Shown here piece after piece: positions 8,484 to 16,942 of a DNA stretch of 64,000 bases (positions within the stretch are counted from its first letter, which is position 1; every line of letters starts with the position of its first letter). The notes beneath the pieces were generated by a model. The model worked only from the letters and a program-made list of their open reading frames with translations. It ran no database searches and was not told the DNA's origin. Where the stretch lies: the NCBI RefSeq assembly GCF_000365425.1, contig NZ_AQOV01000001.1, forward strand, positions 1,736,001 to 1,800,000. Direction: 5' to 3'. This DNA comes from Methylomonas sp. MK1. GTDB lineage: Bacteria > Pseudomonadota > Gammaproteobacteria > Methylococcales > Methylomonadaceae. A program made the position numbers and the translations under genes.

Positions 8484-9038
8484 ATGATCAAAAAATCTGT
8501 TCTTGCCGTGGCCTTGCTGTCGGCAATCTGCACGCAAGCCGAGGCGATTACCCTTAATGCCGACGGCGCTTGGCATGCGTTCGACGTAGACAATTCGGTG
8601 TCTAATTCCGGCGGTCTGGAATGGATAGACCTGGATAACAATGCTTTAAGCTTTGAATTCACCTTAACCGGCTCGGCGATTTTGCGCGTAGTGGACGCCG
8701 GCTTCGCTGGGGATAGATTCAAGATTTTTAACACGGCCAGCGTAATCGGTGAAACATCGGCCGCCGTTAACAATTATCCAACTTCTGTTTACAGCGATTT
8801 TGACTTGGCTTACGCCAGCTCAGACTACAGCCGCGGCGAATTTCTGCTGGGTGCCGGCAGTTACCAAATCAGCGGCCTGCTGATCCAATCCGCTCTGGAC
8901 GATACCTCCGCCGAGATTAACGCCACCGTCGGTGCTGTCAGCCTAACCGCAGTACCTCTGCCCGCCGCTGCCGGTTTATATGCAGCCGGCGCCGGCCTGC
9001 TGGGCTTGGTCTCTCGTCGCCGCAAATCCACTAAATAA
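8484..9038 (+). CDS. Exported protein with VPLPA-type C-terminal sorting tail
   Basis: 184 aa. The signal peptide is residues 1-21 (QAEA cleavage). The C-terminal tail is VPLPAAAGLYAAGAGLLGLV followed by SRRRK: recognition motif, one membrane helix and a basic end, the PEP-CTERM/VPLPA-CTERM arrangement. Such proteins are recognised by an exosortase-type system and end up in or on the outer surface. The body (22-150) is Asp/Ser-rich and beta-like, with no known catalytic motif. The 5'-nucleotidase starts 11 bp downstream, so the two are almost certainly co-transcribed from the Pho-box promoter upstream. Function unknown, perhaps a phosphate-starvation surface protein. Confidence 0.8.
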   Translation: MIKKSVLAVALLSAICTQAEAITLNADGAWHAFDVDNSVSNSGGLEWIDLDNNALSFEFTLTGSAILRVVDAGFAGDRFKIFNTASVIGETSAAVNNYPTSVYSDFDLAYASSDYSRGEFLLGAGSYQISGLLIQSALDDTSAEINATVGAVSLTAVPLPAAAGLYAAGAGLLGLVSRRRKSTK

Positions 9039-9049
9039 GGGTTAAACCA

Positions 9050-10825
9050 ATGAAATTAAACAAACTAGCCATAGGCATCGCATTGGGCTTGGGCACACTG
9101 GGCGCGGCCAATGCCGTGACCACCATCCCCACCACCACAATCAAAATCGTCGCGTTCAACGATTTCCACGGCCAATTGGAATCGCCGGGCACGTTCCGGC
9201 AAACACCCACCAGCGCGGCATCCACCAATATCCCGGTCGGCGGCGTGGATTGGATGGCCGGCTATATCAACGAATTAAAAAACCAAAACCCGAGCACTGT
9301 CGTGGTCTCGGCCGGCGACATTATCGGCGCCACGCCGCTGGTTTCCGCGTTGTTTCACGACGAACCGACCATTGAAACGATGAACCGTCTGGGCCTGGAA
9401 TTCAACGCGGTCGGCAATCACGAGTTCGACGAAGGCAAGACTGAATTAAAACGCATGCAAAACGGCGGCTGTCATCCGACCGATCCTAACTCCTGCCAAG
9501 GCGCTTCAGTTGGCACGCCGGTGCCGTTTGAAGGCGCGGATTTCAAATTTCTGGCTGCCAATGTGGTCGAAACTGCCTCCGGCAAAACCTTGTTCCCGCA
9601 ATACGCGATCAAAGTCATCGGCGGGGTGCGGGTGGGCTTTATCGGCATGACCTTGAAGGAAACCCCGACCATCGTCACCCCAACCGGCGTGGCCGGCCTG
9701 GAGTTCAAAGACGAAGCGGCGACTGTGAATGCCTTGATCCCAAAATTGCGCGCGCGCGGCGTCGAAGCGGTGGTGGTGATGATTCACCAAGGCGGCACGA
9801 TACCGGTCACCCAAAGTGCCTCTACCATCAACAACTGTAATGACGGCTTGAACGGCTCCCCAATCAAAACCATCGTCAATCAATTGGACGACGAAGTGGA
9901 TTTGGTGATCTCCGGCCACACACACCAAGCCTATAACTGCCAAATCGCCAACAAAGCCGGCCGCTTGATTTCAGTCACCAGCGCGAATTCGCAAGGCCGG
10001 GTGTTGACCGACATTGATGTCGCTATCAGCACCGCCAACGGCGAAGTCAGCAGCGTCAGCGCCGAAAACATTGTCGTTGATCGCAGCAACACGGCCATCA
10101 CGCCGAATGCGGCGATTAAAACCATCGTCGACAATTACAAAGCCCTGTCCACACCTATTGCTAACCGAGTGATCGGCAGCATCAGCGCAGCGATTACCAG
10201 AACCGCTAGCGCTGCCGGCGAATCGGCTTTGGGCGATGTGATTGCCGATGCGCAATTGTTGGCTACCCAAAATGTCGGCTTTGGCGAAGCGGTGGTTTCA
10301 TTTATGAACCCCGGCGGCATCCGTGCCGATTTGACCTTTCCGTCCAGCACAGCAGCAGAAGGCGACGGCAAAGTGACATACGCCGAAGCCTTTACCGTGC
10401 AACCCTTCGGCAATACCTTGGTGACACTGACCTTGACCGGCGCGCAAATCCACACCTTGCTGGAACAACAATTCACCGGTTGTACCGTCGGCTATCCGGC
10501 CGGTGCACCAGTTGCGGGCCAAGCGTTCAACCGTATCATGCAAGTGTCTAATGGCTTTAGTTACGAATGGAAAGAAAAAGGCACAGCTTGCGATAACGTC
10601 GATCCAGCCAGTATCAAGATCAACGGTGTCGTGGTAGACCCAGCCGCCAGCTATCGAGTTACTGTGAATAATTTCATGGCGGACGGTGGCGACCAATACT
10701 ATGTGTTGACGCAAGGCACCAACCGCCTGGGCGGCGCGCTGGATCTGGATGCGTTGGAAAACTACTTTACCGCTAACGGTACTGTAGCCCCCGGCCCGCA
10801 GAATCGGATTTTGCTGGCGCCTTAA
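9050..10825 (+). CDS. Secreted 5'-nucleotidase / UshA-like metallophosphatase
   Basis: 591 aa. Residues 1-22 are a signal peptide (GAANA). The N-terminal metallophosphoesterase domain shows the dimetal motifs AFNDFHGQ, VSAGDIIG, AVGNHEFDEG, MIHQGG and SGHTHQ. The C-terminal 5'-nucleotidase domain (about 345-560) has NPGGIRADL and the substrate-binding MADGGDQY. It should hydrolyse extracellular nucleotides to nucleoside and phosphate in the periplasm or outside the cell. It lies 11 bp after a VPLPA-tail protein under a Pho-box-like promoter but has no such tail itself. Phosphorus scavenging is the likely role. Confidence 0.92.
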   Translation: MKLNKLAIGIALGLGTLGAANAVTTIPTTTIKIVAFNDFHGQLESPGTFRQTPTSAASTNIPVGGVDWMAGYINELKNQNPSTVVVSAGDIIGATPLVSALFHDEPTIETMNRLGLEFNAVGNHEFDEGKTELKRMQNGGCHPTDPNSCQGASVGTPVPFEGADFKFLAANVVETASGKTLFPQYAIKVIGGVRVGFIGMTLKETPTIVTPTGVAGLEFKDEAATVNALIPKLRARGVEAVVVMIHQGGTIPVTQSASTINNCNDGLNGSPIKTIVNQLDDEVDLVISGHTHQAYNCQIANKAGRLISVTSANSQGRVLTDIDVAISTANGEVSSVSAENIVVDRSNTAITPNAAIKTIVDNYKALSTPIANRVIGSISAAITRTASAAGESALGDVIADAQLLATQNVGFGEAVVSFMNPGGIRADLTFPSSTAAEGDGKVTYAEAFTVQPFGNTLVTLTLTGAQIHTLLEQQFTGCTVGYPAGAPVAGQAFNRIMQVSNGFSYEWKEKGTACDNVDPASIKINGVVVDPAASYRVTVNNFMADGGDQYYVLTQGTNRLGGALDLDALENYFTANGTVAPGPQNRILLAP

Positions 10826-10864
10826 GCTTTATGGATTAGTTGTAAGCTCTGTAGTGGTACTCGG

Positions 10865-10898
10865 GCCCGCTGGTACGCGATACAGCGGGCTTTTTTTT
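10865..10898 (+). terminator. Rho-independent terminator after the 5'-nucleotidase gene
   Basis: The stem GCCCGCTG (10865-10872) pairs with CAGCGGGC (10883-10890), followed by eight T (10891-10898). It ends the 8484-10825 operon. Confidence 0.9.
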
Positions 10899-10956
10899 GC
10901 CCGTTCAGTCAAGCAGCAAACAGCATCGATACTCGATTATTAATTCGGCCCCCAAA

Positions 10957-11025
10957 TATCGTCGCTCCCGCGCAGGCGGGAGCCTAGCACCTATACTGGA
11001 TTCCCGCCTCCGCGGGAATGACGAA
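10957..11025. repeat. REP-like double hairpin
   Basis: Two stems, CCCGC...GCGGG (around 10967-10980) and CCCGC...GCGGG (around 11003-11016), sit between ATCGTCGCTCC and GGAATGACGA. A close copy lies at 32773-32840 and a diverged relative inside 8085-8248. It is a dispersed extragenic palindrome. Confidence 0.75.
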
Positions 11026-11047
11026 TCCAGGGATTTTAAGGACGTAA

Positions 11048-11797
11048 TTAATGATGATGTTCATGCCCCATTTGGGCTTGCACTTTAATCACGAACGGAT
11101 CGGACTCCTTGTCGCCCAAATCGGCAAAATCGATTACATCGTAGCCATTAACTGGTGTAGGTTGCCAAGGCGCGGCTTTCAGAGGATAAGCGTGCAATAA
11201 TTCGGTACGCTCGGAAAAGTCGCCATGTTCACGTTCAATCAACGCCGGCAAGGCCACATCCAACCGCATCACCACATGCCATTGGGTGTCCGCGACTTTA
11301 CCTTGATATTCTCGGGTCGGGATGCCGTCGGTCCATTCGATTTCTTCGGCTGTGAGTTTGTCCAACAGTTGGCTATCCAGCAACAGCGCCAATTTTTGCC
11401 AGGACGGGGTGATGTCCAGCATGCGTAAGTCGCCGGCTTGAAACTCGATCGCCCGCTGGTCGTGGTGATACAGCTTACGGTGAATCAGCTCCTGGCCGTC
11501 GCGCTGCCACAGTTCGCCCAAGCCTAGTTGCGGTCGTTCGATGGTGATCTGCTGGCTATCGCGCCAGAAGCGCCAGCTGACTTCTGGGGGCAGTGCTTCG
11601 TGTTCTTCGTGTTCGTGCTCTTCGCCAGTGCGGGTGGTGACAAACTCGGCGGCTACCGCCGGCAAGTTTGCCGCAGATAGCTCGATAATTTGGGTGTTAG
11701 CGGCATCCTTGGCCGGCACATGGCTGCAAGCAGCCAAAACAATCAATAAACCCAGAGCAAATAGTTTGGGTAAAAACTTGAAAATAGTGTTGAGCAT
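11048..11797 (-). CDS. Lipoprotein of unknown function with His/Glu-rich segments
   Basis: 249 aa. The N-terminal lipoprotein signal peptide ends in the lipobox LAAC at residue 24. A short EEHEHEEHE stretch follows at about 59-67 and the protein ends in GHEHHH; both could bind metal. I recognise no domain in the body. It lies between the 5'-nucleotidase and alkaline phosphatase genes and may work in the same phosphate or metal context (those phosphatases need Zn, Mg or Ca), but that is inference from position. Confidence 0.75.
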   Translation of the reverse strand: MLNTIFKFLPKLFALGLLIVLAACSHVPAKDAANTQIIELSAANLPAVAAEFVTTRTGEEHEHEEHEALPPEVSWRFWRDSQQITIERPQLGLGELWQRDGQELIHRKLYHHDQRAIEFQAGDLRMLDITPSWQKLALLLDSQLLDKLTAEEIEWTDGIPTREYQGKVADTQWHVVMRLDVALPALIEREHGDFSERTELLHAYPLKAAPWQPTPVNGYDVIDFADLGDKESDPFVIKVQAQMGHEHHH

Positions 11798-11878
11798 GGT
11801 TCCTGCACTTTAACGGTATTCAAAAAAATGTAACTATTCAGTGAATTGCAAAACTCTGTAAATCGCCGAGAAATTGCT

Positions 11879-11976
11879 CCCTCTACTGATGGAGAGGGTT
11901 GGGGAGAGGAGAATTAAACTAGCAAAATACTTTGTTTTCATCCCCTCACCCTACCCTCTCCCGCTGGAGAGGGATT
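11879..11976. repeat. Dispersed CCCTCTCC-type inverted repeat
   Basis: CCCTCTACTGATGGAGAGGG near 11880 and CCCTCTCCCGCTGGAGAGGG near 11952 are two hairpins joined by an A/T-rich spacer. It is a typical intergenic palindrome pair with no coding potential. Confidence 0.6.
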
Positions 11977-12006
11977 TTCGTACTTCGTAGTGAATAATTA
12001 CAAAAA

Positions 12007-12033
12007 AATCAGGGACGGCTAGCGTCCCTGATT
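12007..12033 (-). terminator. Rho-independent terminator of the alkaline phosphatase gene
   Basis: Perfect 11-bp stem (12007-12017 with 12023-12033) around GCTAG. On the minus strand it runs straight into seven T, 24 bp past the stop codon. Confidence 0.92.
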
Positions 12034-12056
12034 CGGCTTTGGGAATGGTTCCCGGA

Positions 12057-13670
12057 CTATTTGCGCATGCCTAGCGCATCAGCCATCACATGATAAATCA
12101 CGTTTTGTTCCAGCGTACCACGGACCAGATAAGCACCCGGGCCATCCGCATAGATAGCCACGTCTTCGCCGGCGTGGGTTTCCGCGCTCATCGGTACTGT
12201 AGCTTCCTGCATGTAGTTAGGGTTGGCTGTATCAACCGCTGTTAAATCAGGACGCAGTTTGCTACCCGTATAAGCGGCGGCCACGGTGCCTTCATTGGCA
12301 GGATTAAATTCCTTGCGTTGCAAGCCGCCGGTCCAACCCGGACCGTTAGCATACGACAAGGTAGTGTAAGGCAAACCCAAAGAATCCTTCAGGGTAACGC
12401 CGTCCACGGCGGTTTGACCCAGGATAGGATTACCGCGCGACGGATAGCCGGCGATGGTGAACACATGGCTATGATCGGCAGTAACCAGGATCAAAGTATC
12501 TTCGTCGCGGGTCAGTTGTTTGGCTTTTTTCACTGCATCCGACAGCGCCACGGTATCGGTTAGCGCCCGGTAGGCATTGCCGGCGTGGTGAGCATGGTCG
12601 ATCCGGCCGGCTTCCACCATCAAGTAATAACCTTTGCGGTTTTTTTCAAGAATTTTGATGGCTTTTTCGGTCATCTCGGTCAAGGACGGTTCGCCGGCGG
12701 CGTCTTGCGCGCGGTCGGCTTCATAGCGCATGTGCGAACGTTCGAACAAACCCAACAAATGATCGGTAGACGCCGGGTTTATCGCGTCGAACTGGGCTTT
12801 GTTCCAGACATAGTCGGAATTATTGTATTGCGAAGTCCATTCCAAGGTCAGATCGCGGCCATCGGCGCGGCGACCTTTTTGGGTGGGGTATTCGGGGTCG
12901 GCAACAGTATTGGGCATGAAATAACTACGTCCGCCGCCCAAAGCCACTTCCAGACCATCGCCGTAAGGGAATTCCAACAATTGGCGGGCAATATCCTTTA
13001 CGGTAGCACCAGCCGGCAGATTGCTGTCGGCTTCCCAATCGCGGTCGGCAATGTGCGCGTAGTTTACGGCTGGCGTAGCGTGGGTAAAACGGGCGGTTGT
13101 GACGACACCGGTGGACATACCGCGCTCTTCGGCACGTTCCAGGATGGTTTTGACGCTTTTAGCGGCATTCACTTCCGCGCTTTTTTCAGTGCGGAGGATA
13201 CTTTGCTCGACTGAAATAGCGCCGTCATTGGCTTTAATACCCGTGACCATCGCTGTAGCGGTCGGCGCGGAATCGGAGGTTTGTTGATTGGCGCTGGCCG
13301 TCACTGAATGGGCCATATAGCCAAACTTTTCAAAACCCAGACGGTTAAATTCACCATCGCGCCCGGCCATTTGGCCTTCCAAAATCCGCGCGGCGGTGAC
13401 AGTGGATATACCCATGCCGTCACCGACGAACAAGATGACATTTTTGGCTTTGCGCAGTTGCTCTACGTCTCGTTTATTGACCAATACCGCTGCTTCGCCG
13501 GCTTTGAACCACTCTACGCCGGATGTCGGTACTTGGCTGGATTGCGCGGGATTATGATGATTGTGGTGATCGCGATCCGCATGATCGTGGGCTACCGCGG
13601 CTACCGATAAGGTAAAACCGAAGGCGCCGACAGCGACTGCGGCCAATTTTTGTGGATGTGTTTTTTTCAT
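12057..13670 (-). CDS. phoA: PhoA-family alkaline phosphatase
   Basis: 537 aa exported phosphomonoesterase. The signal peptide ends near residue 27 (AAVAHD), followed by a His/Asp-rich linker (28-40). The metal and nucleophile motifs are complete: FVGDGMG (metal Asp 84), TSDSAPTATAM (nucleophile Ser 134), RIDHAHHAGN, VTADHSHVF and ETHAGEDVAIYADGPG. It releases phosphate from monoesters in the periplasm or outside. The gene stands alone, with a Pho box upstream (13719-13736) and a strong terminator after it, which fits phosphate-starvation control. The exact PhoA subfamily is not certain. Confidence 0.93.
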   Translation of the reverse strand: MKKTHPQKLAAVAVGAFGFTLSVAAVAHDHADRDHHNHHNPAQSSQVPTSGVEWFKAGEAAVLVNKRDVEQLRKAKNVILFVGDGMGISTVTAARILEGQMAGRDGEFNRLGFEKFGYMAHSVTASANQQTSDSAPTATAMVTGIKANDGAISVEQSILRTEKSAEVNAAKSVKTILERAEERGMSTGVVTTARFTHATPAVNYAHIADRDWEADSNLPAGATVKDIARQLLEFPYGDGLEVALGGGRSYFMPNTVADPEYPTQKGRRADGRDLTLEWTSQYNNSDYVWNKAQFDAINPASTDHLLGLFERSHMRYEADRAQDAAGEPSLTEMTEKAIKILEKNRKGYYLMVEAGRIDHAHHAGNAYRALTDTVALSDAVKKAKQLTRDEDTLILVTADHSHVFTIAGYPSRGNPILGQTAVDGVTLKDSLGLPYTTLSYANGPGWTGGLQRKEFNPANEGTVAAAYTGSKLRPDLTAVDTANPNYMQEATVPMSAETHAGEDVAIYADGPGAYLVRGTLEQNVIYHVMADALGMRK

Positions 13671-13703
13671 GTGTTGCCCCTAGAGCGATGTTCGGAGCCG
13701 CAA

Positions 13704-13736
13704 CATTAACGCGCGAATATGACAGTCACGTGACCA
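13704..13736 (-). promoter_or_regulatory. Pho box and -10 of the alkaline phosphatase promoter
   Basis: On the minus strand TGGTCAC (13736-13730), a GTGA spacer and CTGTCAT (13725-13719) form a canonical 7-4-7 Pho box. Nine bases later is TTAATG (13709-13704) as -10. The start codon is 34 bp further on. The spacing is close to the phosphatase promoters at 36201-36234 and 38015-38046. Confidence 0.8.
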
Positions 13737-13828
13737 TTCCACCATCTAAAAGCGTTGTTTAAGCAACGCTAAGTCCTAATCAAGTCTCATCGAAACTGCA
13801 TACTTTTGAGTAACAAATAGGTCAGGGA

Positions 13829-13867
13829 TTGACTCGATTCCATATTTCAACTATTGTTGAAATATGG
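13829..13867 (+). promoter_or_regulatory. arsR promoter with operator overlapping the start codon
   Basis: TTGACT (13829-13834), a 17-bp spacer and TATTGT (13852-13857) make a good sigma-70 promoter. The perfect palindrome CCATATTTCAA (13840-13850)/TTGAAATATGG (13857-13867) covers the -10 and the ATG at 13864. Transcription should start at about 13864, the A of the start codon, so the mRNA appears leaderless. ArsR-family dimers bind such palindromes and release them when arsenite binds. Confidence 0.75.
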
Positions 13868-14235
13868 AAAACAAAACTGCTGTTACCGCCCTGGCCGCAC
13901 TGGCCCAAGAATCCCGTTTGGCTATTTACCGCGCCTTGGTCCAGGCTGGCCCGGCAGGTCTGGCTGCCGGAAAAATTAGCGAAACCACCGGCATTGCGCC
14001 CTCTTCCCTGTCGTTTCATCTGAAAGAGCTGACTTATGCGAACTTGGTCAGCTCACGCAACGAAAGCCGTTTCGTGATTTATACCGCCAACTTTTCGGCG
14101 ATGAATGAGTTGCTGGCGTTCCTGACCGAGAACTGCTGCAACGGTAATGCCTGTTTGTCGCTTTCCGTCTGTTCCGAAAATGACGTCCAGCCCACCGATT
14201 CTTTACCCTCAAACCCGACCGACACTCCATCATGA
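13864..14235 (+). CDS. arsR: ArsR-family arsenic-responsive repressor
   Basis: 123 aa winged-helix repressor. Homology starts within a few residues of the ATG (ALAALAQESRLAIYRAL), which supports this start despite the absence of any Shine-Dalgarno. The recognition helix region is ISETTGIAPSSLSFHLKEL. The C-terminal NCCNGNAC cluster (about 98-104) is a likely As(III) site away from the DNA-binding domain, as in some proteobacterial ArsR proteins. It overlaps arsC by 4 bp (ATGA). It should repress the whole arsR-C-D-A-I-acr3 operon through the palindrome over its own start. Confidence 0.92.
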   Translation: MENKTAVTALAALAQESRLAIYRALVQAGPAGLAAGKISETTGIAPSSLSFHLKELTYANLVSSRNESRFVIYTANFSAMNELLAFLTENCCNGNACLSLSVCSENDVQPTDSLPSNPTDTPS

Positions 14236-14711
14236 ACGTATTATTTCTATGTACCGGCAATTCCTGCCGCTCCGTCCTTGGCGAGGCCACTTTTAATCAC
14301 TTGGCGCCGGCGGACTGGCATGGCCTGAGCGCCGGCAGCAAACCGACCGGCAAGATCCACCCCCGCTCGCTGGCCTTATTGGCCAGAGAAGGCATTTCCA
14401 CAGAAGGTTATTACAGCAAGTCCTGGAACGATCTGCCGGTAACGCCGGACATCGTATTAAGCGTATGCGGCAATGCCGCCAACGAAACCTGCCCCGCCTA
14501 CCTGGGCCCGGTCATGCGCAGCCATTGGGGAGTCGAAGACCCCGCCCACGTTGAGGGTACTGACGAGGAAATAGACGCGGCCTTCATGGTCGCTTATCGC
14601 ATTCTGCGCCACCGCATCGAACAGTTTTTTGACTTACCGTTGGAAGAGTTAAAAAACGATCCCGAGCGTCTAAAAGCCGAACTGGATCGCATCGGCACTT
14701 TGTTGCCCTAA
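14232..14711 (+). CDS. arsC: Arsenate reductase, low-molecular-weight-phosphatase type
   Basis: 159 aa. The phosphatase loop CTGNSCRS (Cys 7, Cys 12) starts the protein, and the redox cysteines are in SVCGNAANETCPAYLG (about 79-91). This is the family that reduces arsenate to arsenite with thioredoxin or a similar donor. The HWGVEDPAHVEG segment carries the catalytic Asp. Translation is probably coupled to arsR through the ATGA overlap. The product, arsenite, is handed to ArsD/ArsA/Acr3 downstream. Confidence 0.93.
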   Translation: MNVLFLCTGNSCRSVLGEATFNHLAPADWHGLSAGSKPTGKIHPRSLALLAREGISTEGYYSKSWNDLPVTPDIVLSVCGNAANETCPAYLGPVMRSHWGVEDPAHVEGTDEEIDAAFMVAYRILRHRIEQFFDLPLEELKNDPERLKAELDRIGTLLP

Positions 14712-14729
14712 TTGTTAAGGAGTGTCCTC

Positions 14730-15086
14730 ATGACCAGTATTCATGTGTTTGACCCGGCCCTGTGTTGCAGCACTGGCGTTTGCGGCGTGGAAGTCGATCA
14801 GCAATTGGTGGGCTTTGCCGCCGATGTCGATTGGGCCAAACAAAACGGCGCCGACATTGAGCGCTTTAACCTGGCGCAAACCCCGTTGGCATTTGCCGAA
14901 AACACAGTGGTTAAAGCCTTTCTGGAACGCTCCGGATCCGACGCCTTGCCGTTGATTTTGGTCGATGGTGAAGTCGCCTTAGCCGGCCGCTACCCCAATC
15001 GCGCCGAATTGGCACGTTGGGCGGCAATTAGCGTAACGAAACAGCAAGCACCGTCGGGCTGTTGTAGCGGCAGCAGCTGTTGTTAA
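14730..15086 (+). CDS. arsD: ArsD arsenic metallochaperone
   Basis: 118 aa from the ATG at 14730, preceded by AAGGAG; an earlier in-frame codon at 14712 lacks a site. It carries the ArsD hallmark cysteines: the CCSTGVCG pair near residues 11-17, and a C-terminal CCSGSSCC tail. ArsD binds As(III) and passes it to ArsA, raising its affinity. Its stop overlaps the arsA start by 7 bases, in keeping with tight co-expression. Confidence 0.93.
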   Translation: MTSIHVFDPALCCSTGVCGVEVDQQLVGFAADVDWAKQNGADIERFNLAQTPLAFAENTVVKAFLERSGSDALPLILVDGEVALAGRYPNRAELARWAAISVTKQQAPSGCCSGSSCC

Positions 15087-16879
15087 CTTTTATTGATGAT
15101 GCCGTGAACAGCGATTGCAAATTTCTCGAGCAAGCACCGCGTTTTCTATTTTTTACCGGCAAAGGCGGCGTAGGCAAAACCTCCATCGCTTGTGCCTCGG
15201 CGATGCAATTGGCGGATGCCGGCAGACAGGTGTTGTTGGTCAGTACCGATCCGGCCTCGAATGTCGGCCAGGTATTTGGCATAGCCATCGGCAATCGGAT
15301 CACCGCCATTGAGGCCGTGCCCAACTTGGCGGCATTGGAAATCGATCCGCAAGCGGCCGCGCAAGCCTATCGCGACCGCATCGTCGGCCCGGTGCGCGGC
15401 GTGTTGCCGGACAGCATCGTCAAAGGCATAGAAGAACAACTGTCCGGGGCCTGTACCACGGAAATAGCAGCATTCGACGAATTTACCGCACTATTGACCG
15501 ACTCGGCCTTGACTGCCGGCTACGATCACATCGTGTTCGACACCGCCCCGACCGGCCACACTATCCGCCTATTGCAATTACCCGGCGCCTGGAGCGGCTT
15601 TTTAGAGCAAGGCAAAGGCAACGCTTCTTGCTTAGGCCCCTTGGCCGGTTTGGAAAAACAGCGCAGCCAATACAAAGCCGCCGTCGACGCCTTGGCCGAT
15701 CCGCAACGCAGTCGTTTGATCCTGGTCGCCCGCGCCCAACAATCGACCTTGCGCGAAGTGGCGCGCACCCATGAAGAATTAAACGCCATCGGTTTGTCGC
15801 AACAATTTTTGGCAATCAATGGCATCTTGCCGGAGAGCGCAACCGCACTAGACCCTCTAGCCAACGCCATCTACCAGCGCGAGCAACATGCTTTGGCCGA
15901 TATGCCAGCAACGTTAAGAAGCCTACCGATGGACCGCATTGAACTAAAGCCCTTCAATCTGGTTGGACTGACGGCTCTCAGACAATTGCTTAGCGATGCC
16001 GCGCCGCTATCAATGCCTGACAATAATGTTATGGGGGCCATACCCACGCCTAATCTATCAACGTTGGTGGACGAGATTGCCGCCGATGGACATGGCTTGG
16101 TGATGCTGATGGGTAAAGGTGGCGTCGGCAAAACTACCATGGCCGCGGCCTTGGCGGTGGAACTGGCGCGGCGCGGTTTGCCGGTGCATCTCACTACGTC
16201 CGATCCCGCCGCCAATTTAACGGACACACTGAACGGCGCTTTGCCGGACCTGACAGTCAGCAAAATCGACCCGCACGCGGAAACCGAACGCTACCGCCAG
16301 CATGTGCTGGCCACGAAAGGCGCCAAATTGGACGAGGCAGGCCGGGCCTTGCTGGAAGAAGACTTGCGCTCACCGTGTACCGAAGAAATCGCCGTGTTTC
16401 AGGCTTTTTCCCGCATCATCCGCGAAGCCGGGAAGAAATTTGTAGTGATGGATACCGCGCCGACCGGCCACACCTTGCTGTTATTGGATGCCACCGGCGC
16501 TTACCATCGTGAAGTGGCGCGGCAAATGGGCGATTCCAAAACGCATTTCACCACGCCGATGATGCAATTGCAGGACCCGCGCCAAACCAAGGTGCTGATC
16601 GTCACCTTAGCGGAAACCACGCCGGTGTTGGAAGCAGCTCATTTGCAAGACGATTTACGCCGGGCCGGCATCGAGCCATGGGCCTGGGTGATTAACAATA
16701 GCGTGGCCGCTAGCACCGTGCATTCAGCGCTATTGCAGCAACGCGCCGCCAATGAATTACCGGAAATCGCTGCCGTCGCCAATCGGCATGCCAGCCGCTA
16801 TGCGCTGGTGCCATTGTTGCAGGACGAGCCGACCGGCGTCGAACGCTTGCTGGCATTAGCCGGTGGCCATAGCAAATAA
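15080..16879 (+). CDS. arsA: ArsA arsenite-stimulated ATPase, two-domain
   Basis: About 599 aa with tandem A1 and A2 halves. Each has a P-loop (FTGKGGVGKTS near 25-35, MGKGGVGKTTMAA near 345-357) and the signal-transducing DTAPTGHT motif. Metalloid-site cysteines occur as GACTTEIAAFDEF and SPCTEEIAVFQAF. It powers the arsenite exporter. The best start is an unusual TTG at 15080 overlapping arsD; a GTG at 15104 in the same frame is the alternative. The partner exporter here is Acr3 rather than ArsB. Confidence 0.93.
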   Translation: MLTFIDDAVNSDCKFLEQAPRFLFFTGKGGVGKTSIACASAMQLADAGRQVLLVSTDPASNVGQVFGIAIGNRITAIEAVPNLAALEIDPQAAAQAYRDRIVGPVRGVLPDSIVKGIEEQLSGACTTEIAAFDEFTALLTDSALTAGYDHIVFDTAPTGHTIRLLQLPGAWSGFLEQGKGNASCLGPLAGLEKQRSQYKAAVDALADPQRSRLILVARAQQSTLREVARTHEELNAIGLSQQFLAINGILPESATALDPLANAIYQREQHALADMPATLRSLPMDRIELKPFNLVGLTALRQLLSDAAPLSMPDNNVMGAIPTPNLSTLVDEIAADGHGLVMLMGKGGVGKTTMAAALAVELARRGLPVHLTTSDPAANLTDTLNGALPDLTVSKIDPHAETERYRQHVLATKGAKLDEAGRALLEEDLRSPCTEEIAVFQAFSRIIREAGKKFVVMDTAPTGHTLLLLDATGAYHREVARQMGDSKTHFTTPMMQLQDPRQTKVLIVTLAETTPVLEAAHLQDDLRRAGIEPWAWVINNSVAASTVHSALLQQRAANELPEIAAVANRHASRYALVPLLQDEPTGVERLLALAGGHSK

Positions 16880-16942
16880 ACACTAGTAAACAACGCTAAC
16901 AAAACAGAACACCTTTACCCACTTTCACCCGGAGTAAACGCG

